DNA of 64,000 bases from Pusillimonas caeni (GTDB taxonomy: Bacteria > Pseudomonadota > Gammaproteobacteria > Burkholderiales > Burkholderiaceae_B): NCBI RefSeq assembly GCF_003545815.1, contig NZ_PDUW01000002.1, positions 651,297 to 715,296 on the forward strand. Direction: 5' to 3'. A program made the position numbers and the translations under genes. Shown piece after piece: positions 36,421-45,901 of this stretch (positions within the stretch are counted from its first letter, which is position 1; each line of letters begins with the position of its first letter). A model generated the notes under the pieces. The model was given only the letters and a program-made list of their open reading frames with translations, was not told the DNA's origin and ran no database searches.

Positions 36421-38916
36421 ATGGCAGAAAATAACGATAATCGGCGCCGTCATTTATTTCCCAAGCAGTCGCCCACCACTGAGCGTTTTACCTCTCCCAG
36501 AACCGTCGTGAACAGGCGAAATGTGCCTGCGCAAGATCGTGCTGTCCATGGTCCTGCGCTATTGTCACAGCTGGCGCAAATTCAGGAGGCTGAGCAAGAT
36601 ACAATTGACGCATTTGCCCAAGCTGAGTTGGGTGGGGTGGGCATACAGATTGAGTTCTCCAGTTTTGTAGACGCAGAGCTGGTGGTTCAACAATTGGCTG
36701 ATGAGCGTCGCGGCATCACGTTATCTAACGTGCGCGCTCAGCCTGACGGCAGCACTTTGGCAACGGTGTGGGTGCCGCAGGGCGCATTGACGGTTTTTGA
36801 GAACAAGGTGCACGCGTATATCGCTGGACGACCGCCGGGCACCAACGTCCGAGACTATCAGACGCTGATTGATGCGATCAAGAACATTCGCATCGCGACG
36901 TTTGCATCGCTTTGGACGGATGACGATGCAGTGCTGCCTGAAGATATCAACCAGTCCGTGTGGTGGGAGGCTTGGCTACCGAACGTACCGAAGCGTCAGT
37001 CTGTGCTTGACGATTTTAGGCAGGTGGCCAAGGGCCTTGGATTGCGGGCATCAGACCGGCAGGTCATCTTTCCCGAGCGTATCGTTGTGTTGGTGCAGGC
37101 CAGCCGAGCGCAACTTCACAACCCGATCGTCCTGAGTATGCTCGCCGAGATTCGACGAGCCCGTGATACGGCGGAATTTTTTAACGGCATGTCTGCCGTG
37201 GAGCAAGTCCCCTGGGTCGAGGATCTTGCGGCCCGGTTGGAGGTGCCTGATGACGCTGCACCGGTGGTGTGTTTGTTGGATACGGGCGTTAATCGTGGTC
37301 ATCCACTATTGCAATATTCACTGCCTGACGAAAAAGTGCTAACCGTCGACCACAGTTGGGGTCGCCATGACGCACACGGCCATGGCACTGAGCTGGCGGG
37401 ACTTGCTTTGTTCGGAGATTTGCAGGCGGCTTTGACACATGGGCATGCCGTGAACCTGACGCATCACCTCGAATCAGTCAAGATACTGAATTCGGGCAGC
37501 GGCAACGAAGATAAGGAGTTCGGTAGCTTGACCATAGACGCCGTGGCGCAGCCTGAGGTGCGCGATGCTCAGCGTTCCAGGGTGTTTTGCATGGCCGTGA
37601 CATCGGAGACTGGACGTGACCGCGGACGTCCCTCGGCTTGGTCAGCCACGATAGACCGCTTGGCCTCCGATTGGATCAATGACGGCGAGACCTGTCGTTT
37701 ATTCTGCATTTCGGCTGGCAACATTCAGGATAACGAGGCTTGGCTTAGATATCCAGCACCCTTTGCTGAGTCTGACTATGGGCTAGAGTCTCCGGGGCAA
37801 GCTTGGAATGCATTGACGATTGGCGCCTACACCGAAAAGCATCAGATTGATGAGGAAGATGCCCAGCACTACACGCCGGTCGCCCAACCAGGGCTGTTAA
37901 GCCCGTTCTCGAGTACCTCCGCTGGGTGGGATAAGGACTGGCCTTGGAAGCCAGATGTGGTTTTTGAAGGCGGCAATGCCGCTCGGGACGGTGTTGAGTT
38001 TGCATGCTATCTGCCCAGCCTCGCTTTATTGACGGCTCATTTCGAGCCCGCAGACCGGCTTCTGACCGTCTCGTGGGCAACAAGTGCGTCAACCGCGCTG
38101 GCGGCGCACATGGCCGGTACGATCATGGCCACCTATCCTACGCTGTGGCCCGAAACGGTACGCGCGTTGATGGTTCATTCTGCGCGATGGACGCCGTTGA
38201 TGCTCGAACACTATCGCATCGGGTCCACGCCAAGCCGGCAGCATGTGAATCTGCTGCGCCATTGTGGGTATGGTGTTCCCGATCTTGAAAGGGCGCTGTG
38301 GAGTGTGAGTAATTCCTTGACGCTGCTTATTCAGGAGTCGATTCAGCCTTTCATCCGTATGGACGGAGAGAGCACCGTCAAAACCTGCGACATGCACTTG
38401 CATGATCTTCCGTGGCCTCGAGACATACTAGAAGCGCTGGGTGAAACGGAGGTGAGGATGCGTGTGACCTTGTCCTACTTTATTGAGCCAAATCCGGGTG
38501 AGCGAGGCTTCAAGGATAAGTATTCCTACCAGTCTCACGGGTTGCGATTTGACGTTCGAAGACGAACAGAAACAGAAGCTGGTTTTCGGGCACGTATCAA
38601 TCGCCGTGCACGTGATGAAGAGTATGACGGCGCGGACGCGGATCAGGGGTGGATGCTAGGAGATTTGGCGCGTCGGCGTGGGTCGCTGCATTCGGACGTA
38701 TGGGTGGGGTCTGCTGCGGATTTAGCCAATCGTGGTCAAATTGCCATATATCCTTCCACGGGATGGTGGAAAACGCGTCCGGGATTGCGTCGCTTCAATC
38801 AGAAAACGCGCTATGCACTCGCAGTGTCCATTGAAGCACCAGAAGTGGCACAAGATATCTACGCTGAAATTGAAACGCAAATAGCGGCGTCCATACCAAT
38901 TGAGATTACGCTCTGA
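36421..38916 (+). CDS. ietS: Cytosolic subtilisin-like protease, IetS-like
   Basis: This 831-aa protein has no signal peptide. An N-terminal domain (1-275) precedes an S8 peptidase domain with Asp287 in VVCLLDTGVNRGHP, His321 in HDAHGHGTELAGL and the serine motif SWATSASTALAAHMAG, the variant GTS motif of the IetS family. The C-terminal ~200 residues are beta-rich. With the preceding AAA ATPase it forms the IetAS pair. As the protease is intracellular, activation during infection or plasmid loss would be harmful to the cell, fitting an abortive or addiction role. That last step is inference. Confidence 0.85.
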   Translation: MAENNDNRRRHLFPKQSPTTERFTSPRTVVNRRNVPAQDRAVHGPALLSQLAQIQEAEQDTIDAFAQAELGGVGIQIEFSSFVDAELVVQQLADERRGITLSNVRAQPDGSTLATVWVPQGALTVFENKVHAYIAGRPPGTNVRDYQTLIDAIKNIRIATFASLWTDDDAVLPEDINQSVWWEAWLPNVPKRQSVLDDFRQVAKGLGLRASDRQVIFPERIVVLVQASRAQLHNPIVLSMLAEIRRARDTAEFFNGMSAVEQVPWVEDLAARLEVPDDAAPVVCLLDTGVNRGHPLLQYSLPDEKVLTVDHSWGRHDAHGHGTELAGLALFGDLQAALTHGHAVNLTHHLESVKILNSGSGNEDKEFGSLTIDAVAQPEVRDAQRSRVFCMAVTSETGRDRGRPSAWSATIDRLASDWINDGETCRLFCISAGNIQDNEAWLRYPAPFAESDYGLESPGQAWNALTIGAYTEKHQIDEEDAQHYTPVAQPGLLSPFSSTSAGWDKDWPWKPDVVFEGGNAARDGVEFACYLPSLALLTAHFEPADRLLTVSWATSASTALAAHMAGTIMATYPTLWPETVRALMVHSARWTPLMLEHYRIGSTPSRQHVNLLRHCGYGVPDLERALWSVSNSLTLLIQESIQPFIRMDGESTVKTCDMHLHDLPWPRDILEALGETEVRMRVTLSYFIEPNPGERGFKDKYSYQSHGLRFDVRRRTETEAGFRARINRRARDEEYDGADADQGWMLGDLARRRGSLHSDVWVGSAADLANRGQIAIYPSTGWWKTRPGLRRFNQKTRYALAVSIEAPEVAQDIYAEIETQIAASIPIEITL

Positions 38917-39623
38917 TGGCCGGGGTGATTTTGCAAGCGGATACGCCGACAGACCTCATCGTCAAGCTGGTACAGCTAGATATTTCTGTGCCAGCCCGGG
39001 CCGAGGGGCGGACAAACCATCATACAGAGCGGTATTGCCTTGCGCATTTGATGGCGACATTACCCGAGGCGCGGCTTGCGTTTCCTTTGACGCTGACGCA
39101 TTCAGATAAGCCCGATTTTCTACTCAATATGCCTACCGGTATGGTTGGGATTGAACATACGGAAGCTGTTTCTGAGAACGTGGCGCGGGCTGAATTTTTT
39201 CGGGAGAAAGGGCTGGGGCCGGACGTCTATTTTCCATTACGAGCTCGGCCGGGAGAGCCTCGCAAAACCGCCGTACAACTACGAAGCGAGATCAAGACCG
39301 ATGCGCCCGGTCCAGGTTGGGTCGGCGATGCGCCACAGCGTGAATGGGCGGCAGCAATGGCACACAGCATTAAGGGGAAGATGTCCAAAGTGATGGCTGG
39401 TGGCTTCCGGCGCTATCCTGCGAATTGGTTGCTTGTCTATGATAATTGGCGAGTGCCGCCGTTTGATTACGCTGACGCCGTTCCCTACTTGGTTTCGTGT
39501 CTAAAGGAGCTAGACGTTTCTCGGGTGTTCGACGCGATCTTTATTCATGATGACTCGCAAATGTGTGAGTTTTCGGAGACACCGATCGTTCATACACTTG
39601 TCAAGCCGGCCCGAGGAAGTTAG
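38916..39623 (+). CDS. Unknown protein coupled to IetAS, possible PD-(D/E)XK nuclease fold
   Basis: This 235-aa protein begins in the last base of the ietS stop codon (TGATG), so translation is coupled. No known name was recognised. A segment RYCLAHLMATLPEARLAF, then KPDFLLNMPTGM, then VGIEHTEAV has the order helix-Glu/Arg, Asp, and Glu-x-Thr seen in the cores of PD-(D/E)XK nucleases. The later FDAIFIHDD strand would complete the fold. This is a weak structural guess. Its tight coupling argues that it belongs to the system rather than being a bystander. Confidence 0.55.
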   Translation: MAGVILQADTPTDLIVKLVQLDISVPARAEGRTNHHTERYCLAHLMATLPEARLAFPLTLTHSDKPDFLLNMPTGMVGIEHTEAVSENVARAEFFREKGLGPDVYFPLRARPGEPRKTAVQLRSEIKTDAPGPGWVGDAPQREWAAAMAHSIKGKMSKVMAGGFRRYPANWLLVYDNWRVPPFDYADAVPYLVSCLKELDVSRVFDAIFIHDDSQMCEFSETPIVHTLVKPARGS

Positions 39624-39673
39624 TCATCATGACCGTACCATATATCACGGCTTCCCGGCCTATGCTTTCTTGC

Positions 39674-39955
39674 CTACGACGCTTTCCGTGTTACGAGCAC
39701 TTGCTGCAGTTCTTCGCGAACTTGCGTGAGCAGTGCCTCGGCCTCGCGTGTGTCACCTGCGTAAGCCAGCGTCAGTAGGTGAACGTCCATGACCTCGCAA
39801 AGTTCGGCCAGCTTGTTCAACGTGGGGTTTTTCAGGTCGCGTTCCAGTGAGCTCATATAGGTGCGGCTGGACACGTCGGAGAACGCTTCCTGGCTTAAGC
39901 CACGCGCTTTCCTGGCGGTCTTTAACGCCTTCGACAATGAGTATCCTGCTGCCAC
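39674..39955 (-). CDS. XRE-family small regulator
   Basis: This 93-aa HTH protein (SLSKALKTARKARGLSQEAFSDVSSRTYMSSLERDLKNPTLNKLAELCEVMDV) with a short C-terminal helix is of a class common in mobile islands and near defence genes. It converges on the IetAS operon and has a repeated CTATAG pair just upstream of its start, a candidate autoregulatory operator. Confidence 0.83.
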   Translation of the reverse strand: MAAGYSLSKALKTARKARGLSQEAFSDVSSRTYMSSLERDLKNPTLNKLAELCEVMDVHLLTLAYAGDTREAEALLTQVREELQQVLVTRKAS

Positions 39956-39998
39956 CTATGGTTTCCCCTTAAAAACCAAGATGACAGCCTATTGCGCT

Positions 39999-40019
39999 CT
40001 ATAGGGCTACAATCTATAG
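39999..40019. promoter_or_regulatory. Candidate operator, two CTATAG boxes
   Basis: CTATAG occurs at 39999-40004 and 40014-40019, 15 bp apart, between the XRE gene (start 39955) and DUF2958 (start 40174). Each box is itself palindromic. It is a plausible binding site for the adjacent XRE regulator. No further evidence. Confidence 0.3.
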
Positions 40020-40173
40020 TGTTCATTTGCTGTGGTTGCATCGTTTCTGCCTCTATACTGGCTGCGACGGCACTGCGTCTGTCTGGTTGTGATGAGTGCG
40101 TTTTTGTCGTGCACGCCGTTGTGAAACACTGACGTGCGATGGTGGGTTCATATCTTTGCAAAGGAAGGGCGCC

Positions 40174-40518
40174 ATGGCTCTGCTTACCGACGAGCAGCGT
40201 GTGCAACTGCTTCCCAATGGCCGTGCCCGTGCGGACGACCCCGCCTTTGATCCGCTGCCGATGGTGCGCCTTTTTACGCCGGATGCGCACGCCACGTGGT
40301 TGCTGGCGGCGCTGGATCCGGACGATGGCGATACCGCTTATGGCTTGATGGATGTGGGAATCGGCATGCCCGAGCTGGGCACGGTGCGCCTGTCCGATTT
40401 GTTCTCGATTGTGGGGCCGCACGAGCGTCCGGTCATGCGGGATCGGTATTTTGAGGCGACGCGGACGCTGTCGGTCTACACCCGGCTGGCCATCGACAAC
40501 GGGTCCATCGTTGATTGA
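40174..40518 (+). CDS. DUF2958 family protein, copy 1
   Basis: This 114-aa protein begins MALLTDEQRVQLLPNGRAR. It is a clear paralogue of 52563-52913, sharing PLPMVRLFTPDAH, LDPDDGDTAYGLMD and GIGMPELGTVRLS. DUF2958 genes are standard accessories of conjugative plasmids and Tn4371-type ICEs. The function is unknown. AAGGAAGG at 40160-40167 precedes the ATG at 40174. It marks ICE-type DNA to the left of the main backbone. Confidence 0.85.
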   Translation: MALLTDEQRVQLLPNGRARADDPAFDPLPMVRLFTPDAHATWLLAALDPDDGDTAYGLMDVGIGMPELGTVRLSDLFSIVGPHERPVMRDRYFEATRTLSVYTRLAIDNGSIVD

Positions 40519-40724
40519 AGCGCAGGCTTTGCTTGGTGGGGACGTATGGATGTTACGTCGCCTGACCGTTCCGCCTACTTGGTATCTGCGGTAGTTGATT
40601 TAACCAGTTGCTTGGATGTGGCATTACGGCTCGGTCCGTAGGTGTTGGAGACGGAATGGCCTGCAAGCCGCTCCGCGACAGCGAGATTTTTCTTAAGCAC
40701 GAACGATTGATCTAAGCGGTTGTG

Positions 40725-42920
40725 TCAAAAGGCATGCGTTTGGTCGGAGGATTTTTGTCTTGCGATCTGTAGAAGGTTGCGGATGCCCATATCAAAGTCG
40801 CTATCCGTGAATAGAGCCATTGATTTATCGCACACGATTTCGAGATCGGAGTTCTGGATCTTTAAACGTTTCGTAGCCAAGGCCAGCGCAAATTCCATGG
40901 CTGCTTCTCCTTGTGACTTTTTTCTAGCAGAGAAAATTTTTAATAGAAACTCTCGCATGAAAGCACTTTCTTCATGGGCGGCTGAGTAATTAAGTTCTGA
41001 CGGATAGGCTTGCCTCAACAACGAGGCTTGGATTATTCCGTCGTTAAACCGATTGAAATTTTGAGGGTCTAGAATCACATGCTGGACCTTGTCTGAATTC
41101 AAGGCGTAATTGTCGTTCAGCTTTTTGTCTGTTCGTGCGCGTTCTAGGATTGCGCCGATGGTGGCTAACACCAGAGCCACATGCAGGCTCCCCTCCTCAT
41201 ATCCTTCGTGCCAAAAAAGGAAGTCTTTTCGCAGGCGGAGCGAAGGGCTCTCGGCCGCAGTGGGTAATAATGCTCTTTCGCCCAATCCAATGTGGACTTG
41301 GCGGTTGTGCCTGGGCTCAATGATCGGCTTTATGGAAGGATGCAGTTTTTGCAGATGCTCTTCGTTTCTTAAAGATGCCTGCATGGCAGAACCTGTTGCC
41401 AGACAATTCCAAACTTTAAAAAAGTTTGTTCCGTCCTTTGTATTGCGTAAATTGGAACTAAGAAAGGTTGACTCGCTTTGCGCCGCACAAACTTGTAGCC
41501 CGATCAGGTATGTTTTGCTGCCCTCGTGACATGCTCGCAAGTCTCTTGAAATGCCGAGCAACATGTGGCCTTGACCAACAACTGCTCCGACAATGAGCAA
41601 GCCTCTTTTGCTATCTAGAGAATCGAGTTTAGATTCGTATTCGTTGCTGCTATGTACGCCCCATGGCAACTCTGTTTTGAACTGTTTGAGATAGTTTTCG
41701 CATTTTTCAGCCATTTGGCGGCTGGATGGGTCGTCTTGGTAAATAATGCCTTGGATCGATGCGGGTACTTTAGATCGAATCTCTTTCTCAAGCCATTGCT
41801 GAAATATCTGGTTATCAACCAGCAACGTGCCATCTGCGTAAAATACTCGCCGTTTTCCATTCGGCATTGCTACATCAATATCCAGAAATGAAGAACCCCA
41901 GAATTGTTTCGCAAGATGCTTTACCGTTTCAATGGGGTGATGATCCCGAGAGAGGGTGATTTTTTTCAAGGGCATCTGTTCTTGCTGGAACCTCTCTCCT
42001 AAGGTGCGAAGACCCTTGGTGCCTAGTGTCGGTATCGCGCCATGTTCCGCCCAGTTCTCTGGTCTATCGAAAGTAAACATGGCGTTTTCACAGCCCTGTG
42101 CACCGTTGAATGTCAGTAAGGTCACGACGTCTTCATTCGTACATCTGGTCCTTTTTATCCATTCTCGTTCAAGCGACAAGGAAGACGAGGCCGAGATAAT
42201 GCAGTAAGCCGTTTTTGGCATGGGCGAGTCAATCTTCTTTAACCCTTCGTGTGAGTGAAAACTCACTATCCTGGGAATTATGTTTGATTGAGTCAGGCGG
42301 ATTAGCTCCCGCAACGCATACGCCACGCTGGAAATGCCCATCGTATCGATATAGATGGTTCTGAGGTTTTCACGCTTTCCCATTCTTACCAATAGCGTAA
42401 GCGCAAGAAACTCTACGACGTGACTCTCGGATAAGGCCTCCTCCGCGCGAATAAAATGGCTTGCACTATCACCGGAGGGCTTCTGGAAATGATAGCCAGG
42501 GGGCGCGGGTATGATTATCTTCTTCGATGAGAAGATATGGCGAATTCCGGCGTTGAGTAGGTTTTTCAGTACGCCTTGGTCACTCAATCTTCGAGTAATG
42601 AAGTCAACCGACGGTCTGCTTTGAATGGCCTTGGTTTTGACGCGTTTCTGGCTGGCGCCGATGGCGGCAGTATAAATGCCTGTCCTCGTGCCTAAGCGTT
42701 TTATAGCGACCTGTAGTGCAGCATCGTCTAGAATGCTCTTCACTTCTGTATCGTCGCCTTCAATGCTAAGTAAGATAATCGCGTCAGGATAAAGAACGTC
42801 TTGCGCCGCTTGTTTGACGGCTTCGGCGACATAAGTGGAGGGGGTTGATCCGGGGGCCTTGAAGAGAATCCGAAAGTCATAGCCGTCACAAACCCAAGGG
42901 AAAATGAACATCGCGTTCAT
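40725..42920 (-). CDS. Large phosphoribosyltransferase-like protein of unknown function, paired with GHKL ATPase
   Basis: This 731-aa protein has no signal peptide or membrane helix. It has two regions that read like PRTase/Rossmann folds: about 140-250 (NLRTIYIDTMGISSVAYALREL) and about 437-480 (RGLLIVGAVVGQGHMLLGIS, where PRTases normally have a VDDVxxTGxT loop). The usual acidic pair of the PRPP loop is absent in the second region, so catalysis is doubtful. No known defence family was recognised. Its start overlaps the stop of the GHKL gene by 4 bp, so the two are cotranslated. DNA is visibly less GC-rich than the ICE backbone on its right, as expected of imported cargo. Confidence 0.6.
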   Translation of the reverse strand: MNAMFIFPWVCDGYDFRILFKAPGSTPSTYVAEAVKQAAQDVLYPDAIILLSIEGDDTEVKSILDDAALQVAIKRLGTRTGIYTAAIGASQKRVKTKAIQSRPSVDFITRRLSDQGVLKNLLNAGIRHIFSSKKIIIPAPPGYHFQKPSGDSASHFIRAEEALSESHVVEFLALTLLVRMGKRENLRTIYIDTMGISSVAYALRELIRLTQSNIIPRIVSFHSHEGLKKIDSPMPKTAYCIISASSSLSLEREWIKRTRCTNEDVVTLLTFNGAQGCENAMFTFDRPENWAEHGAIPTLGTKGLRTLGERFQQEQMPLKKITLSRDHHPIETVKHLAKQFWGSSFLDIDVAMPNGKRRVFYADGTLLVDNQIFQQWLEKEIRSKVPASIQGIIYQDDPSSRQMAEKCENYLKQFKTELPWGVHSSNEYESKLDSLDSKRGLLIVGAVVGQGHMLLGISRDLRACHEGSKTYLIGLQVCAAQSESTFLSSNLRNTKDGTNFFKVWNCLATGSAMQASLRNEEHLQKLHPSIKPIIEPRHNRQVHIGLGERALLPTAAESPSLRLRKDFLFWHEGYEEGSLHVALVLATIGAILERARTDKKLNDNYALNSDKVQHVILDPQNFNRFNDGIIQASLLRQAYPSELNYSAAHEESAFMREFLLKIFSARKKSQGEAAMEFALALATKRLKIQNSDLEIVCDKSMALFTDSDFDMGIRNLLQIARQKSSDQTHAF

Positions 42921-44152
42921 GTCCTGTTCCCTCCTATCGGAATGACAATGGTGTAAGTAGTGCCAGGCAAATAGGGTTGCTGTGGTTTGTCGGAATACCA
43001 GTGCTGCGGTTCAAAGCCATTTGCCCGTGTGTTTAAAAAATCTTGGTATAGGAATGTTCTGCCAGTGCGAAGAGTCATAAACGCATTGAGCTTCTTCAAC
43101 GAGTCGACCGAATATCCTAGTCCTTGTCCTACACCGTTCGTATCCTTTGTGGTGTTGCCAACAACAAAACATTCCCGGATAAACTCGAGTTCTTCTTCAT
43201 AAGATAAACCGTCTATTGGGCGATTCCTTTTTTGAACGGCCCATCGATGGGCTAGGCCCGGTCCGGTGTCATAAACGGTGAGCTCTAAAAATCGGGTCGC
43301 GCTAAGTGATGTTGAACGGGATGCGGGCGGTTTTGCATAGCCGGTATGTACACGAGCTACTCTTTCTTCGTTGACTTCGGGTCGGATGCCGTATTTCCGT
43401 TGTTTTGCGGACGCTAGCGCCATATAGCGAGCAAGGTGGGGGTTGATATGTGTTTCCCCTTTCCTTTCTCGATACTCAACTGTTCGCGCAATGATGCCGC
43501 GTATATTGCCATTAACGTATGCATTGCCCCGTTCATCATTCCGGGCGTGTTCGTGTGTGTTCGAGAACAATTCGTAAATGACGGAGGCAATGAACTCTAA
43601 TGTCTCGGGTGTAAGTCGACGTAAGGTTGTAGGTTCAAATGCAGCAATCATGTTGCGAACAAGATCGATGAAATCGCTGGGGCTTCGTAGTGAAATATCG
43701 TTATCTCGGCTGTATAGCGGCCCAATGTATTCGTTGACGGATCCATGAAAGCAACAGAGATGCACTCCTCTAGTGCCACTGGTGTCACGCAGGTTGTGCT
43801 GCTGCATGGCACGAATGACAGGAATCAGATAGCGTCGGGCTTCGTCTGTATGAGCGCTATAGTTTTGCGCGCCTTTGACGTGGTCCGCGAAATACAGCGC
43901 TGCGCTTCCATGGGGTTCTTTGGCGAGGCCCGCCAAGATGGTCGCTACCGGTAGCCCTGCAACTTGCAGCGTGCGTTGATTGTGGGTGCGCGACCATAGC
44001 GCGAGTAACTGAATAACAAGCCCAGTTACTCCAAATCCTACATCCGATGGTATTTTCAACGGCACTTGAAGAACGCCGGCATCGGGCAGGCCAAGCTTTT
44101 CGATAGAGCGAGAAACAACGTCCAGCGAGGCATTACGAGGAAGTCTTAGCAT
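42917..44152 (-). CDS. GHKL-type ATPase with novel N-terminal domain
   Basis: This 411-aa protein has a C-terminal Bergerat-fold ATPase: the N-box FIASVIYELFSNTHEHA (Glu194, Asn198), the G1 box VYDTGPG (about 294-299) and the G2 box NGVGQGLGYSVDSL (about 339-352). No phosphoacceptor His, DNA mismatch-repair or Hsp90 signature is seen. The N-terminal ~180 residues include IPSDVGFGVTGLVIQLLALWS, perhaps a STAS-like or sensor region. It is first in a two-gene leftward operon with the 731-aa PRTase-like protein. GHKL proteins are frequent in antiphage and stress systems as nucleotide-gated switches. The role here is unknown. Confidence 0.72.
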   Translation of the reverse strand: MLRLPRNASLDVVSRSIEKLGLPDAGVLQVPLKIPSDVGFGVTGLVIQLLALWSRTHNQRTLQVAGLPVATILAGLAKEPHGSAALYFADHVKGAQNYSAHTDEARRYLIPVIRAMQQHNLRDTSGTRGVHLCCFHGSVNEYIGPLYSRDNDISLRSPSDFIDLVRNMIAAFEPTTLRRLTPETLEFIASVIYELFSNTHEHARNDERGNAYVNGNIRGIIARTVEYRERKGETHINPHLARYMALASAKQRKYGIRPEVNEERVARVHTGYAKPPASRSTSLSATRFLELTVYDTGPGLAHRWAVQKRNRPIDGLSYEEELEFIRECFVVGNTTKDTNGVGQGLGYSVDSLKKLNAFMTLRTGRTFLYQDFLNTRANGFEPQHWYSDKPQQPYLPGTTYTIVIPIGGNRT

Positions 44153-44993
44153 ATGGCAAAAGGCGAAGTTGTCCTAGGACGCACCTGACGTACTGGAAAT
44201 TACATAGGTTGAACACTGCTGTGGTTCAGTGTGAACTCTATCGGCGATAGTAACAAAATGAATTGGAAGCATGCGTTGATTAAGTTCTGCAAAATATGGG
44301 ATCTACGGTCAACCGAGGGACCTCACGCGCATCTGCTCATACGTGATCGGTACTTTTGATGGCTCGAACGCTGTTAGCTTATGCGCGCCGTGGTCGGCAA
44401 GAACTCCATCATTGATTGACGCAAAGGTATGTATTTGGCCGGGCCGGACGAATCGGTGGTGCATTGCCCGGTTGTCGTGCTTACATTGTCTCTTCGTGTG
44501 GTTTCCCACTGCGTCGCCCTGGTCGGGCCGCGCTGCTCCAGGTTCGCTCCCCCGCTCATCCCTGACGGGACTGGCCTTCGCCAGCCTTGCGCATCCCTGA
44601 CGCCTTCGGCCCGGCTTCGCAGCTTCGGGCCTGCGCACTGGCGCTTGCGTGCAGGCGACACGCCAGACCCGGTCGTTGCCTGTCCAGCCATCTTTCCTGA
44701 CTTCATCACCTTGGCCGCGACTGTAGCCCGTGGCCGCGTGCCGTCAAGGCGCGCCAGGCCGTGTCCTCGGCTCTCGCCTGCGGGCCGCACCAACCTGACG
44801 CTTGTTTCCTTGACGGCCCACGTCCGTGGGCTCCTGACCATCGCGGGCGATGAACTCAGGAAAGACGGTGGCAACGAGGCCAACCGGGTTCTTCGTGCCG
44901 ACCGCACATCAACAGCTCAAAAGCTTGGGCTTCCGAATCTTGGAATCCGGTGTGCGGTGAACAGCAAACCCTTTCTTTGTCAGGAGAAATCCC
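44153..44993. other. 841-bp gene-free stretch before DUF932
   Basis: Open frames exist but have shadow-like composition and no family match. From about 44,530 to 44,700 the DNA contains alternating GC-rich inverted segments (for example CGGCCCGGCTTCGCAGC followed by TTCGGGCCTGCG) that can fold strongly. A related sequence recurs at about 50,140-50,215. These look like conserved ICE intergenic structures. The left end should hold the promoter of the GHKL operon. Confidence 0.35.
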
Positions 44994-45818
44994 ATGCTTG
45001 CATCCCGCTTCGGTTTCCTTTCACCCGTGCTTCGCAGCGACCGCCCACTATCGGACGATCAGATCAGGGCCGTGGTTCCGTCCATCTATGCCGAGGCCCC
45101 ACACCAAAGCCGGTCAGAACGCTATAGCTACATCCCCACGGCGGCGGTACTGACGGAGCTACGGAAAGAGGGTTTTGAACCCTTCATGGTGACGCAGACC
45201 CGAGTACGCAACCAAGACCGGCGCGAACACACCAAACACATGATTCGCCTGCGCCATGCCAATCAGGTGAATGACAGCATTGCCAATGAGATTATTTTGC
45301 TCAATTCCCACGATGGTACGAGCAGTTATCAGATGCTCGGTGGAGCCTACCGATTTGTCTGCGCAAATGGTCTTGTTTGCGGCGATACCGTGGCCGATGT
45401 TCGCATTCCGCATAAGGGCGACATTACCGGGCAGGTTATCGAAGGTGCGTTCAAGGTATTGGACGGTTTCGAGCGAGTGCGGGAATCCCGCGAAGCCATG
45501 CAGGCCATCACCTTGGACGAAGGCGAAGCCCAAATCTTCGCCCGCGCCGCGCTGGCCCTGAAATACGACGACCCGGACAAGCCCGCGCCTATCACGGAAA
45601 GCCAGATTCTGATGCCGCGCCGCTATGACGACCGCCGCCCCGATCTGTGGATGACCTTCAACCGCCTGCAAGAAAACCTTACCAAAGGCGGTTTGCGTGG
45701 CCGCAGCGCCAACGGACGCCGCCAAAGCACCCGAGCGGTGCAAGGCGTCGATTCCGATATTCGTCTGAATCGTTCGCTGTGGCTGCTGGCCGAGGGTATG
45801 CGCCAGTTGAAAGCCTGA
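44994..45818 (+). CDS. DUF932 (phage/plasmid-like protein TIGR03299 type)
   Basis: This 274-aa protein has the family order SIYAEAPHQSRSERYSYIPT, TKHMIRLRH, LNSHDGTSSYQMLGGAYRFVCANGL and RLNRSLWLLAEGM. DUF932 proteins are common in conjugative elements and plasmids. Some are called DUF945, and their function is not settled. AGGAGA at 44981-44986 precedes the ATG at 44994. It is the first gene of the recognisable Tn4371-like backbone in this window. Confidence 0.85.
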   Translation: MLASRFGFLSPVLRSDRPLSDDQIRAVVPSIYAEAPHQSRSERYSYIPTAAVLTELRKEGFEPFMVTQTRVRNQDRREHTKHMIRLRHANQVNDSIANEIILLNSHDGTSSYQMLGGAYRFVCANGLVCGDTVADVRIPHKGDITGQVIEGAFKVLDGFERVRESREAMQAITLDEGEAQIFARAALALKYDDPDKPAPITESQILMPRRYDDRRPDLWMTFNRLQENLTKGGLRGRSANGRRQSTRAVQGVDSDIRLNRSLWLLAEGMRQLKA

Positions 45819-45901
45819 TTCCTCTTGCGCGGCAGGGGCAGGCAGCCATCCTTGCCGCGTCTTTCATGGCTGCAATTCACAAACTCATAGGAGTGTTCAC
45901 T

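Noticed and set aside
44429..45127. 232-aa frame covering the gap before DUF932
   Set aside because: Overlaps the DUF932 start, has no family match and its composition tracks foldable GC-rich DNA.
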